Shown piece after piece: positions 16,639 to 25,387 of a stretch of 63,766 nt of DNA; position 1 is the first letter of the stretch, and the number at the start of each line of letters is the position of its first letter. The stretch is from positions 1 to 63,766 of the forward strand of contig NZ_MUBA01000065.1 of assembly GCF_002154575.1 (NCBI RefSeq), read 5' to 3'. The notes under the pieces are model-generated. The model did not search any database and had not been told where the DNA came from. It saw only the letters and a list, made by a program, of their open reading frames with translations. The DNA comes from Streptomyces bobili. GTDB taxonomy: Bacteria > Actinomycetota > Actinomycetes > Streptomycetales > Streptomycetaceae. Made by a program: the position numbers and the translations under genes.

Positions 16639-17372
16639 TCAGTCCTGTCGGTCGCCGGTGTAGCGGTAGATGTTGCCGGCCACGTTGACACCCCAGACGG
16701 TGCCGTCGGCCGCTGCCCCGATGTCGGTGAGACTGCCGGTGATCTGGTTCCAGGGGCTGGAGGTGCGCTCGTCGTAGCCGGAGAAGCTGAAGATACTGCC
16801 TCCCGAGTTGACGCCCCACACGTTCGTCCGTGATCCGGCTGCGATGCGGGTCAGGTTGCCGGAGATCTCGGACCAGTGGTTCTTGTCGTTCTGGTCGCCG
16901 GCGTAACGGTAGATCTTGCCCGCTGCGTTGACGCCCCAGACGGTGCCGTCGGCCGCTGCCCCGATGTCGGAGAGGCTGCCCGGGATCTTGACCCAGGGGC
17001 TCGGGGTGAGGAAGTCGAAGCCGGCGAACTTGTAGATGTCCCCCGAGGCGTTGACGCCCCACACGTTCGTGCGCGACCCGACCGCGATGCGGGTCAGGTT
17101 GCCGGGGATCTGGACCCACTGGTCGGCGCTCTCCTCCTGGTCGCCGGCGTAGCGGTAGATGTTCCCCGCCGCGTTGACGCCCCAGACGGTGCCGTCGGCG
17201 CCGGCCCCATGTCGGAGAGGCTGCCGGGGATCTGGATCCACGGGCTGGAGGCGAGGTCGTCGTAGCCGGAGAACTTGTAGATGTTGCCGGCGGCGTTGAC
17301 GCCCCACACGTTCGTCCGGGACCCAGCAGCGATCGCTATGAGGTTCCCGCGGATCTGCTTCCGCTCGGGCAT
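16639..17372 (-). pseudogene. Tectonin-type beta-propeller, one frameshift
   Basis: The sequence encodes about six tectonin (TECPR) repeats alternating two forms: GSRTNVWGVNAAGNIYKFSG and ADGTVWGVNAAGNIYRYAGD. The first repeats, from MPERKQIRGNLIAIAAGSRT, are in one frame and the rest in another. The break is at about 17208-17214, where one base is missing from CCGGCCCCATGTCGG compared with the sister repeats (CTGCCCCGATGTCGG). Corrected, it would be about 244 residues and would form a lectin-like six-bladed propeller. There is no signal peptide. The single fault could be a sequencing error, because the repeats are otherwise intact. Confidence 0.7.
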
Positions 17373-17489
17373 TTCTGGCTACCTTCCATCGAGGAGCAGT
17401 GACACCCACAGTGTCGCCTTGACAACGGAACGTCACATGCGGGTCGAGTGGCACGACAGACCTGAAATCGATGTTTCGCCCCCGGCCGG

Positions 17490-17940
17490 CCCGACCCCTC
17501 GATGGCCATCTTGCTTGCCTTGTAGACGGCCGAGAGCAGCATGTGGTCCAGCACCACGCTGGAGGTCACGTTGACCACCACGCCGGAGCCGCGCTCGCGG
17601 AACTGGGGCAGCACGCCTGCGTCGTCGCCATCACGCCGAACGTGTTGGTTTCGAAGACTTCCCGCACTCGGGCCATGGGGGTGCCCTCGAACACGCTGAT
17701 CGATGAGACGCCCGCGTTGTCGACCAGGACGTCGATGGGCCCGGCCGCCTCGAACGCGGCGGTGATGGTCTGGGGCTTGGTCACGTCGAGCTCGACGACG
17801 CGGAGCCGGTCCGACTCGGGCAGGACGCCCGCACTCGCTGTGCGCATCGTGGCGATGACGTTCCACCCCTGCGAGTGGAAGTACAGGGCGGTCTCCCGTC
17901 CGTATCCGGATGAGGCACCAGTGATCAGAACTGTCTTCAT
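17490..17940 (-). pseudogene. Short-chain dehydrogenase, truncated and frameshifted
   Basis: From the ATG at 17940, MKTVLITGASSGYGRETALY carries the NAD(P) motif TGASSGYG and VDNAGVSSISVFEGTPMARV. Near 17620 the frame shifts, and LPQFRERGSGVVVNVTSSVV then AVYKASKMAIEG (the YxxxK region) is in a second frame. Similarity ends at about 17490, losing the C-terminal third. It lies just downstream of the truncated IS1380 copy, whose insertion or deletion probably accompanied the damage. Confidence 0.7.
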
Positions 17941-18082
17941 GCGGTGATCCTTGGGATGTAGTGGGATCCGCGGAAGGACAGGCATTTCCCTGCCCCGCGG
18001 AAGAACCAGCAATCCCACTGAATCGCTCTGACCTGCGGGAATAGTAGAACTATCCTCGCTTCGTCTTGCACGATCCTCCCTC

Positions 18083-19311
18083 GTGCGCAGGCCGGTGTCG
18101 CGGGCGGCGCGGATGCGGTCCTCGGCGCGGGCGCGCTGGCGGTGCCGCAGCTCCAGGGCGGCGATCGGGACGGTGGTGGTGCTGGTGGCGAAGCAGGTCA
18201 GCCGCATCCCGTCGACGTCGGTGAAGCGCAACTGCGCTCCGGGGTGCGGGCGTTCTTTGCGCACGATCAGCCGCATACCTCTCGGCCAGCCCTTGAGGAC
18301 GTCGCCGCCGAACTCGGCGACCCAGGCGCCGTCGCGGACCTGGCCGTCCGGTTCGACGGCGGGCGTCCAAGCCGAGGCCGGCACCAGCAGCACGGCCTGG
18401 TGGATTGCCTCCGTGATGGTCATCCCGATCGAATAGGACAGCCACCGGCCGCGCGCTGTCGGCCAGTTGAGGAAATCATGGGTGCCGCCGCCGGAGTCGG
18501 TGCGGATGAGGGTCCGCCGACCGCGCCGGTGCTTCTTCGGCAGCTGGGCCAGTGCCAGCCGGGCGGCGGCGATGTGGTCGGCGGCGGTGTTGCTGCCCGC
18601 GCTTCCCGGTCGCAGCAGGCCGACGACCGGCTCTCCGGACCCTTCACGGCCGTGGTCGACGAAAGCGAACAGCGGATGGTGGCCGAACGTCCGCTTCCAG
18701 GTCGCGGCGGCGCCCTGCTTCTCGGAGTGGGCCAGGACCAGGACGCCGTCGATGTCCACGACCACGTGGCCGTCCGCGTCCGGTGCGTCCTGGCCGGCCA
18801 ACCGCCAGACCCGCTCGCGGACTTCGGCCCGTGCCCGCCGGATCGCCGCAGTGCCCTGGGGGCCGGCTGCGGCAAGAGCGTCGACCAGTCGGGAGACCGT
18901 CGGATCCGAGGCCACCGGTCCGAACACGCCGGGCTCCGATCGCAGCAGGCCGATGTCCGCCAGGCAGTCACCGCCCAGCGCCACGGCGAGCGCGAGGTCC
19001 AGCAGGATCTTGCCCGGGTCGTGCACCGCGCTGGGCTTGCGCCACGGCGCGAGCGCCGCCGACAGCCCGGCGGCCAGGCCCGTGCGGCGCGCTGTTTCCA
19101 CCAGCAGGACCCCGCCGGCCTGGGAGACCACCCCGCTGCCGCCACCCGACACCCGCACACGCGGGTACGACCCGATACGCTTGCTCACCTGGAAAGTGCC
19201 TCCGACGGGCGCGAGAAGAAGGGCTAGACAGTCCTCATTCTCGCAGGTCAGAGGCACTTTTTGCTTTGTCGATCACCCTGCCGGACAGCCCGCTTTCGTG
19301 AAAGCGCGAGG
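18083..19311 (-). mobile_element. IS1380-family element, copy 1 (3'-truncated)
   Basis: A minus-strand transposase begins near 19257 with the KRIGSYPRVRVSGG region. It includes VVVDIDGVLVLAHSEKQGA (first catalytic Asp), TFGHHPLFAFVDHG, TLIRTDSGGGTHDFLNW and WVAEFGGDVLKGW. It is in one frame until DTGLR near 18083, where similarity to copy 2 stops; about 110-130 C-terminal residues and that element end are lost. The other end is at 19311, with the terminal sequence TGAAAGCGCGAGG shared with copy 2. The frame then runs on into the SDR pseudogene. It cannot transpose by itself. Confidence 0.8.
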
Positions 19312-19369
19312 CTAGCCCGTCGCAGCCAGCAGCCCTGGGCGGCTGAACACTTTGCAGCCGGCGCCGGAC

Positions 19370-21637
19370 TCAGCTGGAGGTTAGGGTCAGTCTGCACCAA
19401 CCGCAGCCGACCGCGTTGTCCGATCCCCAGGCCAGGAGGGTGACCGACTGGTCGTCCTGGACGGTCGCCGGTGCGGTGTAGACGGCCGTGGTGGTGCCTT
19501 CGCTGAAGGCGACCGTGCCCATGCCGGTGGGGTAGACGCACCAGGTGAAGCGGTCGAGATCGTCGGAGGCCGCGGTGAGGGTCACGGTGTCGCCGGCGCT
19601 CACCGTCGTACTTGACGCCGTGACCGTGACGGTCGTCGTGGTGGCGAGCTGCACGGTCGCCGCCACGCCGGACGGGCCGGTGCTGATGGTCACCGTCTGG
19701 GACTGCGTCACGGAATCCGGCGCGGTGTAGATCCACCGGCCGGTGCCCCAGCCCTGCTCCAGGGTGCCCACGCCCGACGGGGAGAGCGTGCAGACCGCGC
19801 CATCCACCGGATTGCCGTCGGAGTCCACGACCACGAAGTCGTAGCCCTGTCCGGCGGTGAGGGTCAGCGCCGTCGGCGTGACGATCCGGTCTGATGAGGG
19901 CGGCGCCGGGGCCAGCAGCACCATGGCGCGCCCCACCCGAGAGCCGTCCGCCTGGTCGATCGCGGTCACGATCACCACGCCGGGCTGCTGCACGCTGTCG
20001 GGTGCCTGGTACAAGCCGGTCGGGTCGATCGCGCCGAGCGGTGGCTGGACCTCCCAGTCGACCGCAGTGGTCGATCCGGCGACGGTGGCGCCGAACTGCT
20101 GCTGCCCGGTCGGGGTGAGGGTGACGGTGGGCGGGCTGACGGTGAGGACGGACTCCACCTGGCCGGTCAGGGTCAGGTCACCGGGGACGGCCACGGCCGT
20201 GAGCTGCAGGGCCTGCTCGGAGGGGAAGAGCAGGTTCTGCAGGGCGAAGGTGCCGACGTCGGGCAGGGTCACCTGCTGGAGGACGGACTGCAGGGCCGAC
20301 CCCAGGGAACTCTGGATGTCGTCGGGCAGGAAGTCCGTGGTGCCGCTCCAGAAGCTGCTCCACCCGCTTCCCGTGTTGTCCGGCGTCAGCGTGCACTTGG
20401 TCTGCCCGACGAAGCTCACGATGCCGGTGGTGGGGTCGGCATTCGCTGTGTATGACGTCGTGACCGTCCCGTCGAGGTTGCAGTGGTTGACCGAGAATCC
20501 GGGCACGATCTTGCCGACCTCTTCGGCCGGGTCCCCGTTCGGCGGGGCCGGGGGGTTCAGGGCCATGGAGAAGTACTGCTCGAACGAGCAGGTGAAGGTC
20601 GACACGAGATCGGTGCCGTCGCTGACCAGGGTGAAGGTTGCCGGCTGAAGGGTGACGTCGTCGTAGTCGGCGCTGTCGTTCGATGTGTAGGGGATGTCGG
20701 GCTGGCCGGGCCAGGGATTCGGGAAGCCGCCCAGGTCCAGGGTGCCTCCCGAGCCGTTGATCCGGTAGCTGCCGTCGCTCTGCTGCTCGGCGGTGAACGT
20801 CGTGCCGATGTTCTTGAATTCCTGGGTGAGGGTGGGGGCGATCAACGAGGTGAACAGGAGGTCTCCGGACACCAGTAGCGCAGCGGTGTCGCCCTCGGGA
20901 AGGGGGTAGGTGGACAGGGGGCCGACGGTTCCGCCGCTGCCAGTGGTCCTGATGAGCAGCAGGACGGCGCCGTCGCCGGGCAGGTCGGGGTTCTGCTGGA
21001 CGACGAAGTCGAACTCGGACGGTGCCAGGCAGCCGGACAGCCCGTCCGGGCCCTTCTGGATCTCGCCGAGGGGGTAGCTGGTGCTCTGGGTCCTGAAGTA
21101 GGTCTGCAGGGCGGTACTCATCTCGGTGAGCACTTCGGATTCGGGATCGATCCCACCGATGACGGGCTGGAAGGCGGCCGCGCCGAGGTCGATCCCCACT
21201 CGGCCGAGCGAGTCGTCGACGGTGCCCTGCATGCCGGTGAGCGTGACGGGGCCGTTCAGCCACGAGGATCTCGGTTCGAGCGGCAGGACGTTGCGCACCA
21301 CTCCTGCGGCGGGGTCGACGCGCAGGACCCTGCCCGTCACCAGGAACATCGACAACTCGCACTGCGGCTCGTCGCCGTCGTCGGAGAAGGAGAAGTCCGG
21401 CGGCCCAAGGACGGTGTCGACGACCATGAGGTCGTCGCCGTCGGGGAACGCCACCCGGATCGGGCGTACGGGGCTCGTCGGCCCCTCCGCGAGGTACTGC
21501 TGACGGAACACGGCCGAGATCTGCACCGCGTTCATGGCGCACACCGCGTCCCAGCCCAGCAGATCGGGTTGCCCGCCGTCGCCCCGCGGGCCGGGTTGCC
21601 GCGGCCGTGCAGCTTTCCGCTTCGCCGTCTGAGTCAT
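19370..21637 (-). CDS. Large protein with three C-terminal Ig-like repeats, partner gene 2
   Basis: A 755-residue protein I cannot assign to a named family. Residues 1-35 are basic and low-complexity (MTQTAKRKAARPRQPGPRGD). About 36-490 form a unique beta-rich domain with AMNAVQISAVFRQQYLAEGP and repeated acidic and tryptophan-containing turns. Residues 494-755 form three Ig-like (Big-type) repeats, each with an aromatic-x-AP motif: GLYQAPDSV, WIYTAPDSV, AVYTAPATV. There is no signal peptide or membrane segment. The ATG at 21637 overlaps the upstream stop by four bases, so it is translationally coupled to the 1146-residue protein. The pair is flanked by IS1380 copies. It may be a secreted or surface-binding partner exported by an unknown route. 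Confidence 0.75.
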   Translation of the reverse strand: MTQTAKRKAARPRQPGPRGDGGQPDLLGWDAVCAMNAVQISAVFRQQYLAEGPTSPVRPIRVAFPDGDDLMVVDTVLGPPDFSFSDDGDEPQCELSMFLVTGRVLRVDPAAGVVRNVLPLEPRSSWLNGPVTLTGMQGTVDDSLGRVGIDLGAAAFQPVIGGIDPESEVLTEMSTALQTYFRTQSTSYPLGEIQKGPDGLSGCLAPSEFDFVVQQNPDLPGDGAVLLLIRTTGSGGTVGPLSTYPLPEGDTAALLVSGDLLFTSLIAPTLTQEFKNIGTTFTAEQQSDGSYRINGSGGTLDLGGFPNPWPGQPDIPYTSNDSADYDDVTLQPATFTLVSDGTDLVSTFTCSFEQYFSMALNPPAPPNGDPAEEVGKIVPGFSVNHCNLDGTVTTSYTANADPTTGIVSFVGQTKCTLTPDNTGSGWSSFWSGTTDFLPDDIQSSLGSALQSVLQQVTLPDVGTFALQNLLFPSEQALQLTAVAVPGDLTLTGQVESVLTVSPPTVTLTPTGQQQFGATVAGSTTAVDWEVQPPLGAIDPTGLYQAPDSVQQPGVVIVTAIDQADGSRVGRAMVLLAPAPPSSDRIVTPTALTLTAGQGYDFVVVDSDGNPVDGAVCTLSPSGVGTLEQGWGTGRWIYTAPDSVTQSQTVTISTGPSGVAATVQLATTTTVTVTASSTTVSAGDTVTLTAASDDLDRFTWCVYPTGMGTVAFSEGTTTAVYTAPATVQDDQSVTLLAWGSDNAVGCGWCRLTLTSS

Positions 21638-24600
21638 GGTCCCGTCGCTTCCAGGAGCTCTAGTGATCCGCCGCCCACGTATCCCACGTAGTCGATGAGG
21701 CATTTCGCGGTCACGCAGTACGGTCCGATCGCACTGTTGCGAATGGCGCTGAAATTCAGGAACGAGAAGATGCCGGGCAACGGCAGGAGGTCCACGATGG
21801 CGATCTGCTCGCTGTCGAGGTCGTCCTCGAGGATCTGGTACGCGCCGACGCACAGCCGCCCGAGGCCGACCAGGGTCATCACGACCGCACCGATGTCCCT
21901 GGCGTTGGGCCCGACCTCTTTCTGGAGCAGCTGGATCGTGGCCATGGGCACCGCCCGCATGACGAGGACCAGCGCGACGAGTGCGATCGCCCCGCCTTCC
22001 AACATCTGGGTGAACGGCAGCCCGTTGAACAGTGCCCAGATCGCGCCGGCCCAGGTCATCCTGATCAGGCCGAGCCACCAGGGGGTGTCGGGTCCCAGCA
22101 GATCGGCCACCAGGGACGGGAGGAAGAAGAGGGCCTGGAGGATTCCCCCGGCGATCTGGTAGCTCTGGGGCACGGTGCCGGCGAGGATGCCGTCCGGGGA
22201 GAAGGTGCCGCTCGGGAAGGGTTCGGTGTCCACGCCCTCGATCAGCTTGTACAGCACGGTCGTGGGGAACGCCGCGAGCAGCGCGGTCAGCGCCCCGACG
22301 GTCAGCTGCCCGTCCTCGGGGTACCCGGCGGCCTTGGCCATCCACTGCCACAGCGTGTTGAGCGGGCCCCAGCGCAGCTCCTGGGAGAGCAAATCGCTCA
22401 GCCCGTCCATCGCGGCGTCGCAGAGGCCGGCGAATGCGTCCGCCGTCGCGTCGGCGAGGTCCAGCCCGGTGAAGGCGAGTCCCTCGACCGCGGCCAGCAG
22501 GTCGCCGATCCCTTGGCCGGCGAACTGCTCCGGATGCTCGATCAGGGTCTCCAGCGCGCCAGCGAGGTCCGCCATCGCGCCGGTGAAGTCACCCTGAGCG
22601 TCCGACAGTTGCGTTGCGAAGGCTTGCCACGGGCCCTGCGCGGGCTGATAGGCGGCCACGCCGGGGTCATCAGGGGCCTGGGCCCCGACCTTGTCCTGGA
22701 GCCAGTTGTGATGGACGTTCTGGGAGAAGTCGGCCGGTGTGGCTCCGCCCGCGACGACGGTGGTGGTGCTCGGGGGCGGCTGCTGGTAGGCAGGGAGTTG
22801 GCCGTACGGCGTCTGGCCCGCGGCGCCCTTGGCGGCGCCGAACGCCTGCGCGACCGCCTCCTTCTGTTCGGCGAACCATGTGTCGGCGGCGCTCTGGTAG
22901 TGCGCCGTGAACTGCTTCACCAGGGACGGTATCTGACTCATGGCGCTCTCGATCGCCAGCTTGCTGCGCCAGATGGCACCGAAGTCGAACAGTGCCCGGA
23001 GCCACTTGACCACCTTGTCGATCTCGGCCTCCACCCAGGCGAACACGCCGGATATGAAGTGCGCGGCCTGTTCCAGCCCGGCCACCGCCAGGGTGATGCC
23101 CGCGGCGATCTCTTCGCCTATCTGCAGGGTGAACCGGGCGACCTGGTCGATGGCGCTCACCACGACGTCGGCGATCTTGATCAGGCCGTTCTTGATGCCC
23201 TCCCAGACGTCTCCGGTCCACCGTTCGATGTCGTTCCAGAAACTGCCTGGCCTGCCGCCCTCCTCGGCCAGTGCCCGGGCGAGTTCCTCCGGGGTGTGCA
23301 GCATGGTGAATCGGGGCCCCGCGTCCCCGCCGCCCGGGCTTGTGGTCTGCAGCCGGTATCCCGCCACCCCGGAGGGCGTGGTGCCCAGACCGCTCATGGC
23401 GGTGTTCCGGATGGCCGCCGCCGCGGCCCCGGCTGTGCTGCCAGTGGCGCCCGGCGCCAGTTGCGCACCGTCGACCTGCGCCGCCGCCAGCGTGGCCCCG
23501 TCGGCGTCGAACTGCGGGAGCGGCCCGCCGGGATTCGTCGGATTGAGCGTGCCCTGCCCGGACAGATAGGTCAGCACTCCCGAGCCGGGCTGCACGACGG
23601 CCGCCTCGGCGAGTCCCTCGGCGGCCAGCGACAACCTGGGGGCGGCCAGTCCTGCCGTGGTGAGCATGGCGAGGGTGACCTTGCCCAGTGCGTCGGTGGT
23701 CAGGTCCACCGGGTCACTGCCCACGGTCACGGTGACGCCCCCACAGGACAGCTCGCACGCCGAACTGCCCTGCGCCGCCGCGAGGGTCACCGGGTACTGC
23801 GGCACCGGCGCGCCGTTGGCGTCCATGACGGTGACCTCGGTGCGGTAGCGGGTGACCTCGTAGGCGTTCGGGGACGAGGTCAGCACCGTGCCGCTGCGCC
23901 ACATCTGGGTCTGCGGATCCTGCATGTGCAGCCGCAGCGACCCGACGGCCGCGTCGATGGCGAACAGGCTCGGTGCGTCGGCGGGACTGCCCGAACTGGC
24001 CACGCCGGCTATCCCGTTGTCCAAGGGGATGGGCGGCGACCAGTTGGGCGTGCCGTCGTCGTTCCACGGTACCTCCGGGTCCTGGTGGAGTACCCAGAGG
24101 TTGAGCGAGGTGTCCTGCACGTAGATGTGCAGCGTGCCGTCGGTGGAGACGTGCCCGACGGCCGAGGCGGTGGACAGGGCGGGTCCGGCGAGCGGCTGCA
24201 CCACGGTGACGGACGGGGACTGGGCCCACAGGTTCAGGGTGTCGTCGGTGTCGACGAGGGCGAAGACGGCGGTGTTGACCGCGGCGCTCCAGAAGCCGAC
24301 CACGACCTGCTTCAGCGTGCCCTGGTACTCCGGCAGCGAGGACTGGCGGGCCTCGGGGTCTCCCAGCACGCCGACCACCAGCATGGGTTCGCCACCGAGG
24401 TCGGCGACCAGGGTCCAGCTGGACTCGTCGCTCAGGACGAGCTGGAAGTCCCCGGCCAGGCTGCTGGGAAGGGTGCACACGGTCGTGGTGAACGTGCCGC
24501 CGGGCGTGGGCTGGTAGCAGGTGGCCAGGTTGCCGTCCGGGTCTGCCCCGTACAGCACGAGACGGCCAGCAGGCGTGTAGGCGGTGTGCAGGTTGGACAC

Positions 24601-25074
24601 CGACGAACCGCCGACCGGTTGCGGATCGCTCCAGGTGAGGCCGTCCGACTGCAGTCGGCTGGTGTGGAGCGTGGCGCCGTCGGAGAGAAATCCGAAGACC
24701 GCGGCCTGCGGGCTGTCCGGGTAGGCGACCCCGGCGGCGACCTCGGCCGCTTCGAGCCCGCCGAACGGTGTCCGCATCGTCCAGCCGGTGTCCGTCGAAG
24801 GGTCGCCGGCGATGTGCGCGAACTGCGGTGTCTGCGAGTCCTGGACGGCGACGACGGCCAGTGCCTCGGTCCGGTTGTTGCCCAGTACGCCACTGCCTAT
24901 GGGATTGACGAAGACCCCCACCGGAGATGCGCTGGTGGTGTCGACCGGGATCGTGTCCGCGGTGACCAGATCGTGGCTGAGCACCTGCGAGATGTTCACC
25001 TGTAACGGCGTCGCCGGCGCTCCGGCGGCTCTCTGTAGAGTGTTGCGTTCGGGTGCCGTGGTGGTCGTGACCAT
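21634..25074 (-). CDS. Giant propeller/helical protein with membrane segments, partner gene 1
   Basis: A 1146-residue protein without a signal peptide; I do not recognise the family. Roughly residues 40-420 resemble a beta-propeller with lectin- or sialidase-like blades (SLNLWVLHQDPEVPW, TLNLWAQSPSVTVV). About 430-510 is Ig-like. About 520-620 is linker. About 625-760 is strongly amphipathic helix (ERWTGDVWEGIKNGLIKIAD, WVEAEIDKVVKWLRALFDFG). Residues 970-1110 hold about five hydrophobic segments (GGILQALFFLPSLVADLLG; GGAIALVALVLVMRA). The layout, a binding domain followed by amphipathic and hydrophobic helices, could suit a membrane-inserting effector, but this is speculative. The ATG at 25074 has GAGGAG close upstream. 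It is the first gene of a two-gene operon. Confidence 0.75.
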   Translation of the reverse strand: MVTTTTAPERNTLQRAAGAPATPLQVNISQVLSHDLVTADTIPVDTTSASPVGVFVNPIGSGVLGNNRTEALAVVAVQDSQTPQFAHIAGDPSTDTGWTMRTPFGGLEAAEVAAGVAYPDSPQAAVFGFLSDGATLHTSRLQSDGLTWSDPQPVGGSSVSNLHTAYTPAGRLVLYGADPDGNLATCYQPTPGGTFTTTVCTLPSSLAGDFQLVLSDESSWTLVADLGGEPMLVVGVLGDPEARQSSLPEYQGTLKQVVVGFWSAAVNTAVFALVDTDDTLNLWAQSPSVTVVQPLAGPALSTASAVGHVSTDGTLHIYVQDTSLNLWVLHQDPEVPWNDDGTPNWSPPIPLDNGIAGVASSGSPADAPSLFAIDAAVGSLRLHMQDPQTQMWRSGTVLTSSPNAYEVTRYRTEVTVMDANGAPVPQYPVTLAAAQGSSACELSCGGVTVTVGSDPVDLTTDALGKVTLAMLTTAGLAAPRLSLAAEGLAEAAVVQPGSGVLTYLSGQGTLNPTNPGGPLPQFDADGATLAAAQVDGAQLAPGATGSTAGAAAAAIRNTAMSGLGTTPSGVAGYRLQTTSPGGGDAGPRFTMLHTPEELARALAEEGGRPGSFWNDIERWTGDVWEGIKNGLIKIADVVVSAIDQVARFTLQIGEEIAAGITLAVAGLEQAAHFISGVFAWVEAEIDKVVKWLRALFDFGAIWRSKLAIESAMSQIPSLVKQFTAHYQSAADTWFAEQKEAVAQAFGAAKGAAGQTPYGQLPAYQQPPPSTTTVVAGGATPADFSQNVHHNWLQDKVGAQAPDDPGVAAYQPAQGPWQAFATQLSDAQGDFTGAMADLAGALETLIEHPEQFAGQGIGDLLAAVEGLAFTGLDLADATADAFAGLCDAAMDGLSDLLSQELRWGPLNTLWQWMAKAAGYPEDGQLTVGALTALLAAFPTTVLYKLIEGVDTEPFPSGTFSPDGILAGTVPQSYQIAGGILQALFFLPSLVADLLGPDTPWWLGLIRMTWAGAIWALFNGLPFTQMLEGGAIALVALVLVMRAVPMATIQLLQKEVGPNARDIGAVVMTLVGLGRLCVGAYQILEDDLDSEQIAIVDLLPLPGIFSFLNFSAIRNSAIGPYCVTAKCLIDYVGYVGGGSLELLEATGP

Positions 25075-25387
25075 GGCTCCTCACATTCACCGGATCATCG
25101 GAGCGTGTCAGGATGCGGCCCTTCGTCCGGCAGGCGAGGCGATCCCACGCTTGGTCCTCACCGGTTTCCCACCGGATTACGGGATGGAATCGCCTACCCG
25201 ATAGGCGCCCGCGACTCGGGCTCAGCAGTGGCATGCTCCGCGGTTCACCGTCGGCACGGTTCTGCTGCATCGTTGCTGTCGGTGCACAGATCTACGGGGG
25301 GCCTACTCACTGTGGTATCGCAGAGCCGCTGTGTTCGCAAACGCTGAGCCGCGGCATCGCGGTCCGGTGACGGGATTCGGGCGTTAG
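25075..25387. other. Upstream region of the two-gene module
   Basis: No gene is supported here. It must contain the promoter for the minus-strand pair at 25074-19370 and ends at the terminal CCTCG of IS1380 copy 2. I see no clear -10/-35 pair or operator. Confidence 0.45.

Noticed and set aside
17566..19257. A single 563-residue fusion of transposase and dehydrogenase
   Set aside because: The frame is open by chance across the truncated IS1380 end; the SDR part has its own ATG at 17940 and is itself frameshifted.
21638..22351. Upstream extension of the Ig-repeat gene to 993 residues
   Set aside because: The extra residues are antisense-like Arg/Gly-rich translation inside the upstream gene; ATG 21637 with the ATGA overlap is the natural start.
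22513..25005. Very long plus-strand open frame (about 830 codons) opposite the propeller gene
   Set aside because: It is the antisense shadow of a real gene in GC-rich DNA: no domains, very high Gly/Arg/Val content and no ribosome site.
25105..25370. Small plus-strand frames upstream of the two-gene module
   Set aside because: No ribosome site or motif; they overlap the region needed for the module promoter.
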